A DNA stretch of 64,000 nucleotides from Vibrio sp. HI00D65 (GCF_001635455.1 NZ_LWEH01000214.1:1-64000); one strand, 5' to 3'. Shown: positions 17,018 through 27,802, counted from the stretch's first letter. The notes: generated by a model from the sequence alone, not told the origin. Program-made: numbers and translations.

Positions 17018-18898
17018 CTACACATCAAAAAGCTGACAGTCACTATTTAACTTTGTCGAACTCTGGTCAACGGCTTGACTCGTATCTCTAATAATACTGG
17101 TGCTCTCTTCTAATTCTTTCATTGAGGTAGAAATCTGCACCATACTGTCTGCCATTGATTGACTGGTTGTTGCCAATTCCTTTATCGACGCAAATATTAT
17201 CTCTGTTTGATGGCTGACTTCATCCGATTTCTCAGTAATACGCTCCAAAGCCTGCATCGCTTCCATGCCTTTTTTCTGCCCAGCTTGTATGGAATCACTT
17301 GAATGCACAATGTACTGTATTACTTTCGAACTCTCTTTCTTCATGGTTTCAATAGTACCTGAGATTTCACCAACCGCATCTACTGTCCTTACAGCTAGAC
17401 TCCTTACTTCATCGGCAACGACCGCAAAGCCTCTCCCTTGATCTCCTGCTCGGGCTGCTTCAATCGCTGCATTCAACGCTAATAAATTTGTTTGTTCTGC
17501 TATACCATTAATTATATCCATGACTGAATCAACCTTGGTTGAAGCCTGTTCTAACTGTTGAATATGACCTGCTGCAGAATTTAGAATAGTCGAAACCTCT
17601 TCAAGCGTTCCTATTGCTTGTGTAATAATAGCTCCTCCCTCTTCAGCAGCTTGGTTTGATGAGCGACTAATATCGGCCACAAACTCTAGTGAATTTGAAA
17701 CTTCTTTCGTTGTAACACTTACTTCTTCTGTAGCTGATGCGAGCAACTGTGTTTGTTCTAATACTTCAGACTGGTTGACTATGAGTGAATCTAAATTTGT
17801 ATCAAGTTTGGCTGCATCATCCGATAGTGCTTTACTGCTTACTTGCACACCTTCCACCAAATGACCTAAATTGATACAGCTTTGATTAATTAGAATCGCC
17901 AGTTGATTAAATTCATCTTTGGGATTGCTAGTAATTATCATACGTTTCGATAAATCACCACCCGCGATACTATTAAAGACATCGGTAATTGCCGCTATTG
18001 TTTTAGAAACTGAAACACTCAAAATAACAAAGCTAGCAATGATAATGAGCGCCAGTACACTACAAGCACCAAGCACTGACCACTTAGTCTTATCGGCGGC
18101 TATTTGTGCAGTCAAATGATACTGCTTGCTAATCGCTTTTAAGCGACTATCGATGTCTTGTACGAGCAAAATCGCTGACGCTTCATTTTGCGCTAATTTG
18201 TGCTCAAGTCTACCTAGCTCTTGGGAAAGTCGGTTTACTCGCTTAAACGTTGTTTTAAAATCTTCGACTTCTGTCTGGTACAAATCTAGCATTGCGTATG
18301 TATTAGAAACATTCTCAAAGCCAGTCATAGCATCGTTAAACAAACTAAGGCTTTGCTCTGAAGGCGAGAGTAAATAATTTTGCTGAGCCTTTATCATGGC
18401 TTGAAAGTCTGAATTGACAGTTACCATTCCGGTTTCTTCAATCTTAAATTCAATAGTTGCAGCTAGCACCTTCAGCCTACCAAGCTCGCCATCATCAACA
18501 TTAAAGCCAAGTTCAGAAATTACTTTCAACCAGGACTGAACTGATAACTGAAACTCCTGAACTACAGCGGTAAGTTGCTCAGCCTGATTCTTCAATCCAA
18601 CTTCAACAAGAAGAACTTTATTTTCCTCAATGCTATGTGAGAGAACTGAGATATCTTCCTTCACCAGATTAACTTGGCTGCGCTCTAAATCATCCAACAT
18701 CCCAGCAAGAGTTAATAATCTAACTTCTATTCCCACAACTTTAGACGACCCAGCAGAAACACTATTACTGAAGTCGTATTGTTTCATGAGTGAAGAAAGT
18801 CGGCTGGCTGTATAAGCACCCAGCAAGACAAAGCCCAGAGTAGATAAAACTAATAGTAGAATGATCTTACTTTTTTGAGTGATGGCAGGTAGAAGCAT
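17018..18898 (-). CDS. Methyl-accepting chemotaxis protein
   Basis: A 626-residue chemoreceptor. One membrane segment lies at residues 10-30. A long, almost wholly helical periplasmic domain (about 31-275, helical-bundle type) follows, then a second membrane segment (about 278-300), HAMP and the signalling coiled coil with the hairpin tip [34 protein letters not shown]. No CheR-binding pentapeptide is at the C-terminus. It passes ligand information to CheW/CheA; the ligand is unknown. It converges on lpxR and is divergent from pflA, with a 24-bp palindrome in its upstream region. Confidence 0.93.
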   Translation of the reverse strand: MLLPAITQKSKIILLLVLSTLGFVLLGAYTASRLSSLMKQYDFSNSVSAGSSKVVGIEVRLLTLAGMLDDLERSQVNLVKEDISVLSHSIEENKVLLVEVGLKNQAEQLTAVVQEFQLSVQSWLKVISELGFNVDDGELGRLKVLAATIEFKIEETGMVTVNSDFQAMIKAQQNYLLSPSEQSLSLFNDAMTGFENVSNTYAMLDLYQTEVEDFKTTFKRVNRLSQELGRLEHKLAQNEASAILLVQDIDSRLKAISKQYHLTAQIAADKTKWSVLGACSVLALIIIASFVILSVSVSKTIAAITDVFNSIAGGDLSKRMIITSNPKDEFNQLAILINQSCINLGHLVEGVQVSSKALSDDAAKLDTNLDSLIVNQSEVLEQTQLLASATEEVSVTTKEVSNSLEFVADISRSSNQAAEEGGAIITQAIGTLEEVSTILNSAAGHIQQLEQASTKVDSVMDIINGIAEQTNLLALNAAIEAARAGDQGRGFAVVADEVRSLAVRTVDAVGEISGTIETMKKESSKVIQYIVHSSDSIQAGQKKGMEAMQALERITEKSDEVSHQTEIIFASIKELATTSQSMADSMVQISTSMKELEESTSIIRDTSQAVDQSSTKLNSDCQLFDV

Positions 18899-18930
18899 GA
18901 AGGTGTCCTCGACTTTATCAAAACATTCAT

Positions 18931-18954
18931 ACTGGTGATATTAATATCACTAGT
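18931..18954. promoter_or_regulatory. Palindrome upstream of the chemoreceptor gene
   Basis: A perfect 16-bp palindrome, GTGATATTAATATCAC (18935-18950), lies within a 24-bp near-palindrome. It sits 33 bases upstream of the chemoreceptor start and could be an operator for a dimeric regulator. Confidence 0.5.
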
Positions 18955-19161
18955 ATCACAATTGTCAATTTTGACATCTAGTCAACGCCCGCCTAGCTCA
19001 CATAACAGATCATTCGCGTAATAAAAAAACAGCCCTGTTAAACAAAAAAGAAACATAAGTCCAAAGTTACACTTCGTTAAGAACTTATCTTATAACTCCT
19101 CTATTTTAACCCTACTTTTTGTAATAAAATAACCGTATCCCACACAATTAGAGAATAGCTC

Positions 19162-19902
19162 ATGTCTACAACTGGTCGCATTCACTCATACGAATCTTGT
19201 GGTACGGTCGATGGCCCTGGTATCCGCTTTATTGTATTTCTACAAGGCTGCTTAATGCGTTGTATGTACTGCCACAACCGCGATACATGGGACCTACATG
19301 ATGGCAAAGAAGTCACTGTAGAAGAAATCATCAACGAGGCGAAATCTTACCGTCATTTCATGAAAGCTTCTGGCGGTGGCATCACCTGTTCTGGTGGTGA
19401 AGCTATGCTACAGCCCGAGTTCGTCCGTGACTTCTTTCTAGCTGCTAAAGCGGAAGGTATCCATACTTGCCTCGATACCAATGGCTATATTCGTAAACAC
19501 ACAGAAGTGGTTGATGAAGTATTAGACGCCGCTGACCTTGTGATGCTCGATCTGAAACACATGCGTGATGAAATTCACCATGATTTCATTGGTGTATCTA
19601 ACAAACGTACACTCGATTTTGCCCGTTACCTCCACAAGATTGGTAAAACGACTTGGATCCGTTACGTGATTGTTCCTGGATATACAGACACACCAAAAGA
19701 TGCACACCTACTTGGTGAGTTCATTAAAGACATGGATAACATCGAAAAAGTAGAGCTGCTTCCTTATCACAAACTGGGTGCGCATAAATGGGAAGCACTT
19801 GGTTTAGACTACCCTCTTGAAGGCGTAAACCCGCCAAGTAAAGAGACAATGGATGAAATTGTTGCGGTTCTGAGCCAGTATCATTCTAACGTAAAGTACT
19901 AA
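19162..19902 (+). CDS. pflA: Pyruvate formate-lyase 1-activating enzyme
   Basis: Radical-SAM enzyme that puts the glycyl radical on PflB using a [4Fe-4S] cluster and S-adenosylmethionine. At 246 residues it is typical. The cluster motif reads CLMRCMYC (C-x3-C-x2-C, residues 30-37), preceded by DGPGIRF. The SAM-binding GGE region is SGGEAML. It is separated from pflB by lpxR and a chemoreceptor gene, so it must have its own promoter in the 260-bp upstream gap. A terminator follows. Confidence 0.97.
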   Translation: MSTTGRIHSYESCGTVDGPGIRFIVFLQGCLMRCMYCHNRDTWDLHDGKEVTVEEIINEAKSYRHFMKASGGGITCSGGEAMLQPEFVRDFFLAAKAEGIHTCLDTNGYIRKHTEVVDEVLDAADLVMLDLKHMRDEIHHDFIGVSNKRTLDFARYLHKIGKTTWIRYVIVPGYTDTPKDAHLLGEFIKDMDNIEKVELLPYHKLGAHKWEALGLDYPLEGVNPPSKETMDEIVAVLSQYHSNVKY

Positions 19903-19928
19903 TTCCAACAGTACTCACATGTGTTTCA

Positions 19929-19960
19929 AACGCCTCAATTTCGATTGGGGCGTTTTCTTT
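19929..19960 (+). terminator. Terminator after pflA
   Basis: AACGCCTCAAT pairs with ATTGGGGCGTT across a TTCG loop, then TTTCTTTT. The UUCG tetraloop makes it very stable. Confidence 0.93.
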
Positions 19961-20122
19961 TGTAGGCTAGACATTCCTTTCACTTTTCTTCACAGCTTTT
20001 GTTTATCAATTCAAAAAATCATATTAAATCCGTGTTGAGATCATGTTTCCACTCGTAGGAATGCTGTTACTCTTACTTCAACAAAAGAATACAACATTTA
20101 GTTTTTTAGTGAGGCTTCTCCC

Positions 20123-20623
20123 ATGGAAATGACCAATGCTCAGCGTCTAATTCTATCAAATCAATACTACCTAATGTCTCAAATGGAGCCTGAGAACTCT
20201 GCTAAATACCAACGTCTACAAACGATTGTAGAGCGCGGTTACGAACTTCAAATGCATGAGCTTAACAAAGAGTTTGGTTGTTTGACTGAAGTAGAATGTC
20301 GCGAAATTATCGACATCATGGAGATGTACCATGCAATGCAAGAGTCGAACAAAATGCTTGAAGAAGATGAGCGTAAAGAGGTTGATCAGCGTCGCCTACA
20401 GTTTTTAGGTTTCGACATTGCATCTGAAGCACAAATCGTACACTACGTACGTTTCCTTGTTGACTCTGAGGGCCTTTACCCTCAATTCGATAAAGCGGAT
20501 CACCACTTCAATAGTCAAATGCCAATGCTAGACAAATACCGTCGCATGCTAACAACATGGCGCAACTGCCCTCGTCAGTACCACCTATGTGCGACAGAGC
20601 TATCTCAAATCTTTAGTGCTTAA
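20123..20623 (+). CDS. yfbU: YfbU family protein (UPF0304)
   Basis: A 166-residue, all-helical cytoplasmic protein of the YfbU family. The beginning [18 protein letters not shown] and the later RRLQFLGFD and [16 protein letters not shown] regions track the family along its whole length. Its function is not established; in E. coli overproduction has been linked to cell killing. It is a single-gene unit with its own strong terminator. Confidence 0.92.
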   Translation: MEMTNAQRLILSNQYYLMSQMEPENSAKYQRLQTIVERGYELQMHELNKEFGCLTEVECREIIDIMEMYHAMQESNKMLEEDERKEVDQRRLQFLGFDIASEAQIVHYVRFLVDSEGLYPQFDKADHHFNSQMPMLDKYRRMLTTWRNCPRQYHLCATELSQIFSA

Positions 20624-20666
20624 TTAATAAAAAGATAAGCCTCAGCTTGGCTTAAAAAGTTTCAGG

Positions 20667-20698
20667 AAAGGGTTGCTCATCAAGAGTAACCCTTTTTT
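20667..20698 (+). terminator. Terminator after yfbU
   Basis: AAAGGGTTGCTC pairs with GAGTAACCCTTT (one G-U pair) across ATCAA, then a T-run. The right half is nearly identical to the terminator at 21683. From here to 21018 there is only A/T-rich sequence with the promoter of the next gene. Confidence 0.93.
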
Positions 20699-21018
20699 AC
20701 TGTCTGAATATAAAGAGAGAAAACAGGAACTATTTAGCAACGTGGATATGAAGTGAATTCTGCCCACAGAAAATGGTAATGAAACATGCAGATAAGATAT
20801 TAAACATCGAGCCGTTTCCCATTAATTTCTCTGATATCGCCCATTAAATAATGAGTATAAGCCAATGACTTGTAAGCAATAAGGTCATTCATCTTTATTA
20901 ATTATATATCGAGGCTTTTAATACAAATTAAAAATCACCACACTTATTTTGAACAGTGTATTTTATTCTAAAGAAGTCGCTAGAATGCTCACAGAAATTA
21001 TTAACCAGAGCGATAAAA

Positions 21019-21588
21019 ATGAGAAAATTCATCCTTATATCACTAGCTATTCTATCGGCTTCATCTTTCGCAGCTAACGACATGTACGTACTTGGGGGCG
21101 TTGGCATTAATAAAGATGACGGAGGTCTACAATTCACTGCTGGCTCACAGATTCTTGATACCAATTTTCATCTTGAATCAACAATGAATTACATAGATTC
21201 CGACAGTAAAATGGTTACGCAGGATATACACGGTGACCTCACTAAGTACAAAGACAATTTCAAACACTTCAAAATGTCTTTAGCCCCAGTATATAAATAT
21301 AGCTTCGATGAGTCTTTTGCTATCTACGGTAAGGTTGGTCTTGCGTACTCTAACTTCAATTCTAAATCAACGAGAACCGATAAAGATGGTTCAGTTAATA
21401 GCAAGTACTCAAATAGCGAATGGGGGCCGACTTACGGCATCGGTGCTGAATTTAAATCTATACAACCAATGTTCGGTAACTCGAAGTTTATGGCTCGTGT
21501 TGGTTTCGATTACTACGACTACAACTCAGGTGGCCTAAGCCTATTCAATGAGGGGACTCTTGGCCTACAAGCTGGATTCACTTTCTAA
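21019..21588 (+). CDS. Outer membrane beta-barrel protein
   Basis: A 189-residue protein with an 18-residue signal peptide (MRKFILISLAILSASSFA) and alternating aromatic/hydrophobic strands. It ends in GFTF, the outer-membrane barrel insertion signal. It looks like an eight-stranded OmpA/OmpX-type barrel of unknown role. The start at 21019 is chosen over an upstream in-frame start at 20956 because the signal peptide begins there. Its stop is followed by a terminator shared with the convergent OmpV-like gene. Confidence 0.8.
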   Translation: MRKFILISLAILSASSFAANDMYVLGGVGINKDDGGLQFTAGSQILDTNFHLESTMNYIDSDSKMVTQDIHGDLTKYKDNFKHFKMSLAPVYKYSFDESFAIYGKVGLAYSNFNSKSTRTDKDGSVNSKYSNSEWGPTYGIGAEFKSIQPMFGNSKFMARVGFDYYDYNSGGLSLFNEGTLGLQAGFTF

Positions 21589-21682
21589 GGTATTAAGTAA
21601 AAAGTTTTACAGTCGTTGAACAAGTTATCGTAATTACGATTTTTGGTATCTTAACCTTAACCGCGCTGTACCTGACATAAAT

Positions 21683-21713
21683 AAAAGGGTAACTCATCAT
21701 GAGTAACCCTTTT
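21683..21713. terminator. Bidirectional terminator between two outer-membrane protein genes
   Basis: AAAAGGGT and ACTCAT pair with ATGAGT and ACCCTTTT, with one internal A-A mismatch and a one-base nominal loop. A and T tracts on both sides suit both converging genes. Confidence 0.88.
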
Positions 21714-21731
21714 ATGTTTTCTTCTTTTTAA

Positions 21732-22487
21732 CTAGAAAACGTAAGCAACACCAACGTTTGCCGCCATATTAATGCCGCTTTCTAAGATTGGACTGTTCTC
21801 GATATCGCCCTCTAGGTTAGTGTAACGAACACCACCCGTAAGTCGGATACTTGGCGTTACATGTAGATAACCACCCAGACTAATAAAGTACTGGCCATCC
21901 CAACCAGCATCAAATTCCTTTAAATTCGTTCTTGCAGCTTCTGCTGAGCTCACACCGTATAAATGATTATTTAAACGTTCACCATTATAAGCATAACCAA
22001 TTGAAGGCGTAATCGCCCAACCACTACGGCGAATAGGTAGACGCCATGCTGCCTCAGCATAAAGCCCATTGTGTTGAAAGCCAATGTCTGAACCAGCTGT
22101 CGCTTCAAACATTCCAACGAGAGTAATCAACTGATAGCTTATCCCGCCTAGTACTGAAGCTTTGCGCTCATCTAGGTTCTGGATATCAACGTTGCCAGAA
22201 TCACTGGGCTTCAAGGTTCTCGGGTCATAAACAGCTCGTAAGACAACATTTTGTGGTGAGCCTGCTGGTAATAAACGATAACCAGCACTAAAGCCACGCA
22301 TAAAAAAGTACTCACCTTCATAACCTATCATTGGAATAACTGCACGGTTTGACGGCGTATCTTTATAGACAGCAGGAGAGTAAGAGGCTGCAACCCCTAA
22401 GGACCACTGTGATATTTGCGCATGAGCAGCTGTCGTCCCCAATGTTGTAGTAACGATAGCAATGACTTTTAGCCAATGACTTTTCAC
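21732..22487 (-). CDS. MipA/OmpV family outer membrane protein
   Basis: A 251-residue outer-membrane barrel with a signal peptide ending AHA (about residue 23). The family's AAYSP, MIGYEGEYFFMRG and C-terminal NVGVAYVF blocks are present. Homologues include Vibrio OmpV, an immunogenic osmoregulated porin-like protein, and MipA, a scaffold for murein enzymes. Which role applies cannot be told. AGGAA lies upstream of the ATG. It is a single leftward gene. Confidence 0.87.
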   Translation of the reverse strand: MKSHWLKVIAIVTTTLGTTAAHAQISQWSLGVAASYSPAVYKDTPSNRAVIPMIGYEGEYFFMRGFSAGYRLLPAGSPQNVVLRAVYDPRTLKPSDSGNVDIQNLDERKASVLGGISYQLITLVGMFEATAGSDIGFQHNGLYAEAAWRLPIRRSGWAITPSIGYAYNGERLNNHLYGVSSAEAARTNLKEFDAGWDGQYFISLGGYLHVTPSIRLTGGVRYTNLEGDIENSPILESGINMAANVGVAYVF

Positions 22488-22835
22488 ATTTTTTCCTAAT
22501 AATGAGCAAGTTTAACAAGATGGTACATTGTACAACACCGCTATTAACAAAAATAATAACAATGAACAATCGGTTTAATGAGCAATAATTCACCACAAGA
22601 ATCTAATTTCCACCCAAATCACCAAAAATAACTAGCAAACCTCTAATACAAGAAACTTCAATCCGATTTATCTCCAGTTATGCATTGCTATCTCAAATTT
22701 TTTTTCGTGAAAAATTGTAAATAAATACATAATTGTTAAGCAAAATTGTGGAAGCGGGTCTAACCTTAAAATGTAGGGAGAGCCTATTTTTCAATCGCTC
22801 GTCAGTTTTGACTGGTTAACAAGGGGAATGTGACT
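22488..22835. other. Divergent control region for ompV-like and yeaG genes
   Basis: A/T-rich with no coding frame. A GGGTCTAACCTTAA stretch (near 22757) resembles a sigma-S type -10 (CTAACCT) about 70 bases before yeaG. Homologous clusters are RpoS-dependent in E. coli, so this is a candidate only. Confidence 0.35.
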
Positions 22836-24770
22836 ATGAGTATATTTGACCACTATCAATCACGTTATGAAGCAGCCAAGGAAGAAGAGCTGACACTACA
22901 AGAGTTCTTGGCGCTGTGTAAAGACGACAAAAGTGCTTACGCCAACGCCGCGGAGCGCTTACTTCTGGCTATTGGCGAACCTGAGGTTATTGACACCGCG
23001 CAAGACCCTCAACTAAGTCGTATTTTCTCAAACCGAGTTATATCTCGTTACCGTGAATTCGAAGATTTTTACGGTATGGAGGACGCGATTGAACAGATTG
23101 TTTCTTACCTAAAACATGCTGCGCAAGGCCTAGAAGAACGCAAACAGATCCTCTACTTGCTGGGTCCTGTGGGCGGCGGTAAATCATCGCTTGCTGAAAA
23201 ACTAAAAGCTCTGATGCAAAAGCTACCTATTTACGTACTTTCTGCTGACGGTGAACGAAGCCCAGTAAATGACCATCCATTCTGTCTATTTGACGTCAAT
23301 GAAGATGGTGACTTACTGAAAAACGAGTATGGCATCGAAAAACGCTATCTTCGTTCGATTATGTCTCCATGGGCTGCAAAACGCCTGCATGATTTCGGCG
23401 GCGACATATCTAAATTCAAAGTCATCAAGCTACGCCCTTCTATCCTCGACCAAGTTGCGATCGCGAAGACAGAGCCTGGTGATGAAAACAACCAAGATAT
23501 CTCTTCTCTAGTTGGTAAAGTAGATATCCGTAAACTAGAGCACTTCTCTCAAGATGACCCAGATGCCTACAGCTACTCTGGTGCGCTATGCAAAGCTAAC
23601 CAAGGCCTGATGGAATTCGTAGAGATGTTCAAAGCACCGATTAAGGTACTACACCCCCTACTAACAGCAACTCAAGAAGGTAACTTCAACGGTACAGAAG
23701 GGCTTTCTGCGCTGCCATTCGACGGCATGATTCTAGCTCACTCAAACGAATCCGAGTGGCAGACATTCCGCAACAATAAGAACAATGAAGCCTTCCTAGA
23801 CCGTGTGTACATTGTAAAAGTACCTTACTGTCTGCGCGTTTCTGAAGAAGTTAAGATCTACAAAAAACTGCTTGAGCACAGTGAACTGTCGAACGCACCA
23901 TGTTCGCCAAGCACACTCGATCTGCTATCCCAATTCAGTATCCTATCGAGACTGAAAGAGCCTGAGAACTCGTCTCTGTTCTCGAAAATGCGCGTTTACG
24001 ATGGTGAAACCCTTAAAGACACCGATCCAAAAGCGAAAAGTTATCAAGAGTACCGCGACTACGCAGGTGTAGACGAAGGTATGTCTGGTCTATCGACTCG
24101 TTTCGCCTTTAAGATCTTATCTCGCGTGTTCAATTTCGACCAAGCCGAAGTGGCCGCAAACCCGGTTCACCTGTTCTACGTCATTGAACAACAAATTGAA
24201 CGTGAGCAATTCCCTCAAGAAACCGCCGAGAAATACCTTGAGTTCTTGAAAGGATACCTAGTGCCACGCTACGTAGAGTTTATCGGCAAAGAAATTCAAA
24301 CCGCTTACCTAGAGTCTTACTCTGAGTACGGTCAGAACATCTTCGACCGCTACGTAACCTACGCAGACTTCTGGATCCAAGATCAAGAGTACCGCGACCC
24401 AGAAACAGGCCAGCTATTTGACCGTGCTTCTCTAAATGGTGAGCTAGAGAAAATCGAGAAAACAGCCGGCATCAGTAACCCTAAAGACTTCCGAAATGAG
24501 ATTGTGAACTTTGTGCTTCGTGCCAAGGCGAATAATAACGGTCAAAACCCAGTTTGGACCAGCTACGAGAAACTGCGCACTGTGATTGAGAAGAAAATGT
24601 TCTCCAACACAGAAGAGCTGCTTCCTGTTATTTCGTTCAACGCTAAGACCTCAACGGATGATCAGAAAAAGCACGACGACTTCGTTGCTCGTATGATGGA
24701 AAAAGGCTACACCGAGAAACAAGTGCGACTGCTATCTGAGTGGTACCTAAGAGTTCGTAAATCCTCATAA
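22836..24770 (+). CDS. yeaG: PrkA-type serine protein kinase
   Basis: A 644-residue protein, the same length as E. coli YeaG, and similar to it throughout. The N-terminal AAA+ domain has a Walker A LLGPVGGGKSS (about residues 108-118); the C-terminal part is the PrkA kinase-like domain. It acts in the cytoplasm in responses to nitrogen or stationary-phase stress, and works with the next genes. The ATG at 22836 (MSIFDHYQ) is chosen over the GTG two codons earlier because AAGGGGAA sits at the right distance. First gene of the yeaG-yeaH-ycgB unit. Confidence 0.96.
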   Translation: MSIFDHYQSRYEAAKEEELTLQEFLALCKDDKSAYANAAERLLLAIGEPEVIDTAQDPQLSRIFSNRVISRYREFEDFYGMEDAIEQIVSYLKHAAQGLEERKQILYLLGPVGGGKSSLAEKLKALMQKLPIYVLSADGERSPVNDHPFCLFDVNEDGDLLKNEYGIEKRYLRSIMSPWAAKRLHDFGGDISKFKVIKLRPSILDQVAIAKTEPGDENNQDISSLVGKVDIRKLEHFSQDDPDAYSYSGALCKANQGLMEFVEMFKAPIKVLHPLLTATQEGNFNGTEGLSALPFDGMILAHSNESEWQTFRNNKNNEAFLDRVYIVKVPYCLRVSEEVKIYKKLLEHSELSNAPCSPSTLDLLSQFSILSRLKEPENSSLFSKMRVYDGETLKDTDPKAKSYQEYRDYAGVDEGMSGLSTRFAFKILSRVFNFDQAEVAANPVHLFYVIEQQIEREQFPQETAEKYLEFLKGYLVPRYVEFIGKEIQTAYLESYSEYGQNIFDRYVTYADFWIQDQEYRDPETGQLFDRASLNGELEKIEKTAGISNPKDFRNEIVNFVLRAKANNNGQNPVWTSYEKLRTVIEKKMFSNTEELLPVISFNAKTSTDDQKKHDDFVARMMEKGYTEKQVRLLSEWYLRVRKSS

Positions 24771-24782
24771 CCAAACGGTATA

Positions 24783-24804
24783 GAGCTGCTCATATGGGCA
24801 GCTC
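24783..24804 (+). promoter_or_regulatory. Hairpin between yeaG and yeaH
   Basis: GAGCTGCTC pairs with GGGCAGCTC (one G-U pair) across ATAT, with no T-run. It probably sets relative expression of the two genes by mRNA processing or protection rather than full termination. Confidence 0.5.
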
Positions 24805-24871
24805 GTACCAACCAATAACTCTTATACCCGTGTTAAAGTAGGATCGCGACATCAGCTGAGAGGGAGTTCTT

Positions 24872-26143
24872 ATGGCACAATTTATCGATCGGAGGCTCAA
24901 TGGCAAGAATAAGAGTGCTGTAAACAGACAGCGCTTCTTACGACGCCATAAAGAGCAAATCAAAGAATCTGTGGCCGATGCAGTCAACCGACGCTCAATC
25001 ACCAACACTGAAACTGGTGAGGACGTCACTATTCCTCATAAAGACATCAAAGAACCAAGCTTTCACCAAGGTCAAGGTGGCGTAAGAGAACGCGTGCACC
25101 CTGGTAATGATCAATTCATCACTGGTGACAAAATCGAGCGCCCGAAAGGTGGCGGTCAAGGTGGTGGCTCAGGTCAAGGGGATGCAAGCCCAGATGGCGA
25201 AGGTCAAGATGAGTTTACTTTCCAAATATCAAAAGACGAATACCTTGATATTCTTTTTGAAGATCTCGCTCTACCTAATCTAGAAAAAAATCAGGTCAAC
25301 AAGATCACTGAATGGAAAACCCACCGCTCTGGTTACCAAAGCGCAGGTATTCCATCCAACATCGCGATTGTTCGTTCACTGCAACAGTCACTTGCTCGTC
25401 GAACCGCAATGACAGCAGGTCGAAAACGCGACTTAAAAACGCTAATGGACCAGCTCGATCAAGTTCAAATGACCGAGCCAGCTCAACCGTTTGAAGAAGC
25501 TCGAATCAAGGAAGAGATCTCCGAGCTACGTAAAAAAATCGATAGCGTGCCGTTCATCGATACCTTCGATTTACGTTACAAAAACTACGAGAAACGCCCT
25601 ATTCCATCTAGCCAAGCAGTGATGTTCTGTTTGATGGATGTGTCCGGCTCGATGGACCAAGCCACTAAAGACATCGCAAAACGTTTCTATGTGCTGCTGT
25701 ATCTATTCCTTAATCGCACCTACGAAAATGTCGATGTGGTGTTTATTCGTCACCATACTCAAGCCAAAGAAGTCGACGAGCATGAGTTTTTCTACTCGCA
25801 AGAGACCGGTGGCACCATTGTATCGAGCGCTTTGAAACTGATGAAAGAAATTGTTGCTGACCGTTACCCAGCTAATGAGTGGAACATCTATGCAGCGCAA
25901 GCTTCTGATGGTGATAACTGGGCAGATGATTCGCCTCGCTGTAAAGAGTTACTGGTTAACACGCTTCTGCCGACTTGCCAATACTACTCGTACATCGAAA
26001 TCACGCGTCGCTCACACCAAACGCTCTGGCATGAGTATGAGAAGTTAGAAGCGAGCTTCGACAACTTCGCCATGAAAAACATCAAAACAGTGGATGATAT
26101 CTTCCCTGTTTTTAGAGAACTGTTCCAGAAAGAGACAGCGTAA
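24872..26143 (+). CDS. yeaH: YeaH/YhbH family protein (UPF0229)
   Basis: A 423-residue cytoplasmic protein close to E. coli YeaH. It begins [20 protein letters not shown], has a Gly/Gln-rich linker at about residues 90-110 and a von Willebrand A-like domain in the second half with the MIDAS-like DVSGSMD. It is always found with the PrkA kinase and SpoVR proteins and presumably works with them in a stress pathway; its biochemical role is unknown. GAGAGGGAG lies upstream of the ATG. The next gene starts 11 bases after its stop. Confidence 0.95.
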   Translation: MAQFIDRRLNGKNKSAVNRQRFLRRHKEQIKESVADAVNRRSITNTETGEDVTIPHKDIKEPSFHQGQGGVRERVHPGNDQFITGDKIERPKGGGQGGGSGQGDASPDGEGQDEFTFQISKDEYLDILFEDLALPNLEKNQVNKITEWKTHRSGYQSAGIPSNIAIVRSLQQSLARRTAMTAGRKRDLKTLMDQLDQVQMTEPAQPFEEARIKEEISELRKKIDSVPFIDTFDLRYKNYEKRPIPSSQAVMFCLMDVSGSMDQATKDIAKRFYVLLYLFLNRTYENVDVVFIRHHTQAKEVDEHEFFYSQETGGTIVSSALKLMKEIVADRYPANEWNIYAAQASDGDNWADDSPRCKELLVNTLLPTCQYYSYIEITRRSHQTLWHEYEKLEASFDNFAMKNIKTVDDIFPVFRELFQKETA

Positions 26144-26154
26144 GGGGGCTTGCC

Positions 26155-27717
26155 ATGACAGCGAAATCAAACGTTGCAGAGAAAGACAAAGCTGCACCAA
26201 AGAACAACGACAAGATGCTGCCTGACGGTCCAGATTGGACGTTCAACCTCTTAGAGCGATACCACGTGGAAATTAAGCGTGTGGCGCAGCATTACCGACT
26301 AGACACTTACCCTAACCAAATCGAAGTGATCACTTCTGAACAGATGATGGATGCGTACTCGAGTATCGGTATGCCTATTAATTATAACCACTGGTCATTT
26401 GGTAAGAAGTTTATTCAAACAGAACAAAACTATAAGCATGGTCAAATGGGGCTCGCGTATGAAATCGTGATAAACTCGGACCCTTGTATCGCCTACCTAA
26501 TGGAAGAGAATACCGTGACGATGCAAGCGCTGGTAATGGCGCACGCTTGTTATGGTCATAACTCTTTCTTTAAGGGGAATTACCTGTTCCAAACATGGAC
26601 AGATGCGAGTTCAATCATCGACTACTTGTTGTTTGCTAAGAAGTATATCAATGATTGTGAGGAGAAATACGGCGTTTCAGAAGTCGAACAACTGCTCGAT
26701 TCTTGCCATGCTCTAATGAATTACGGCGTCGACAGATATAAGCGTCCAGAGAAGATCTCCATCGCGGAGGAAACTGCTCGCCAAGAAGAACGTGAGGCTT
26801 ACCTGCAATCTCAAGTTAACGAACTGTGGCGCACAGTGCCACAAAATCGCGATAAAGAGGAAGAGCAAAAAGTACGTTTCCCAAGCGAGCCACAAGAGAA
26901 CATTCTTTACTTCATAGAGAAGAATGCGCCTCTACTGGAACCTTGGCAGCGTGAATGTGTACGTATTGTTCGTAAAGTCAGCCAATACTTCTACCCTCAG
27001 AAACAGACTCAAGTGATGAATGAGGGCTGGGCAACCTTCTGGCATTACACCATTCTCAACCATCTGTACGATGAAGGTTTAGTGAGCGATAAGTTCATCT
27101 TAGAATTCCTACACAGCCACACTAGCGTAGTCGCGCAACCAGCCTACAACAGCCCATATTTCAGTGGTATAAACCCATACGCGCTTGGCTTCGCGATGTT
27201 TAGAGACATACGCCGTATCTGTGAAGAACCAACCGATGAAGATAAAGAGTGGTTTCCGGAACTAGCAGGATCAGATTGGCTAGAAGCGGTGCACTTTGCG
27301 ATGCACAACTTCAAAGATGAAAGCTTCATCAGCCAATATCTTTCTCCGAAAATCATTCGAGACTTTAAGCTGTTTGCTGTGCTCGATGATGACCGAAAAA
27401 ATACCATTGAAGTGAGTGCAATTCATGATGACCCGGGCTATCGCCTGATCCGTGAAAAGCTAGCCGCACAATATAACCTCAGCAACCTTGAACCCAACAT
27501 TCAGGTGTTCAATGTAGATGTCCGCGGCGATCGTTCAATGACACTCCAATATGTCCCTCATGACCGTATACCTCTGGATAAAGGCTACGATGAAGTGATG
27601 AAGCACTTATATCGGCTATGGGGCTTTGATGTGATTTTAGAAGAGGTTAAAGACACAGGTCATCGAGAAATTCTGACTACTTGCCCGAAACGCAATGATT
27701 ACGGAGCAAAAATCTAA
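26155..27717 (+). CDS. ycgB: SpoVR family protein
   Basis: A 520-residue protein of the SpoVR family, named after a Bacillus spore cortex protein. In proteobacteria it is the third member of the PrkA-YeaH-SpoVR module. The conserved NEGWATFWHY motif (residues ~287-296) and Asn/His-rich surroundings are present. No signal peptide or membrane segment is seen. AGGGGG precedes the ATG. Unlike in E. coli, where ycgB is elsewhere, all three genes form one operon here. Confidence 0.95.
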   Translation: MTAKSNVAEKDKAAPKNNDKMLPDGPDWTFNLLERYHVEIKRVAQHYRLDTYPNQIEVITSEQMMDAYSSIGMPINYNHWSFGKKFIQTEQNYKHGQMGLAYEIVINSDPCIAYLMEENTVTMQALVMAHACYGHNSFFKGNYLFQTWTDASSIIDYLLFAKKYINDCEEKYGVSEVEQLLDSCHALMNYGVDRYKRPEKISIAEETARQEEREAYLQSQVNELWRTVPQNRDKEEEQKVRFPSEPQENILYFIEKNAPLLEPWQRECVRIVRKVSQYFYPQKQTQVMNEGWATFWHYTILNHLYDEGLVSDKFILEFLHSHTSVVAQPAYNSPYFSGINPYALGFAMFRDIRRICEEPTDEDKEWFPELAGSDWLEAVHFAMHNFKDESFISQYLSPKIIRDFKLFAVLDDDRKNTIEVSAIHDDPGYRLIREKLAAQYNLSNLEPNIQVFNVDVRGDRSMTLQYVPHDRIPLDKGYDEVMKHLYRLWGFDVILEEVKDTGHREILTTCPKRNDYGAKI

Positions 27718-27802
27718 TACCCATCGCTGTTAATCGGTGATGAGTATAAGACTCCGCTCCCCCTACACATAGTGGTCACCCGCTCGGAAGTGGAGCAACA
27801 AA

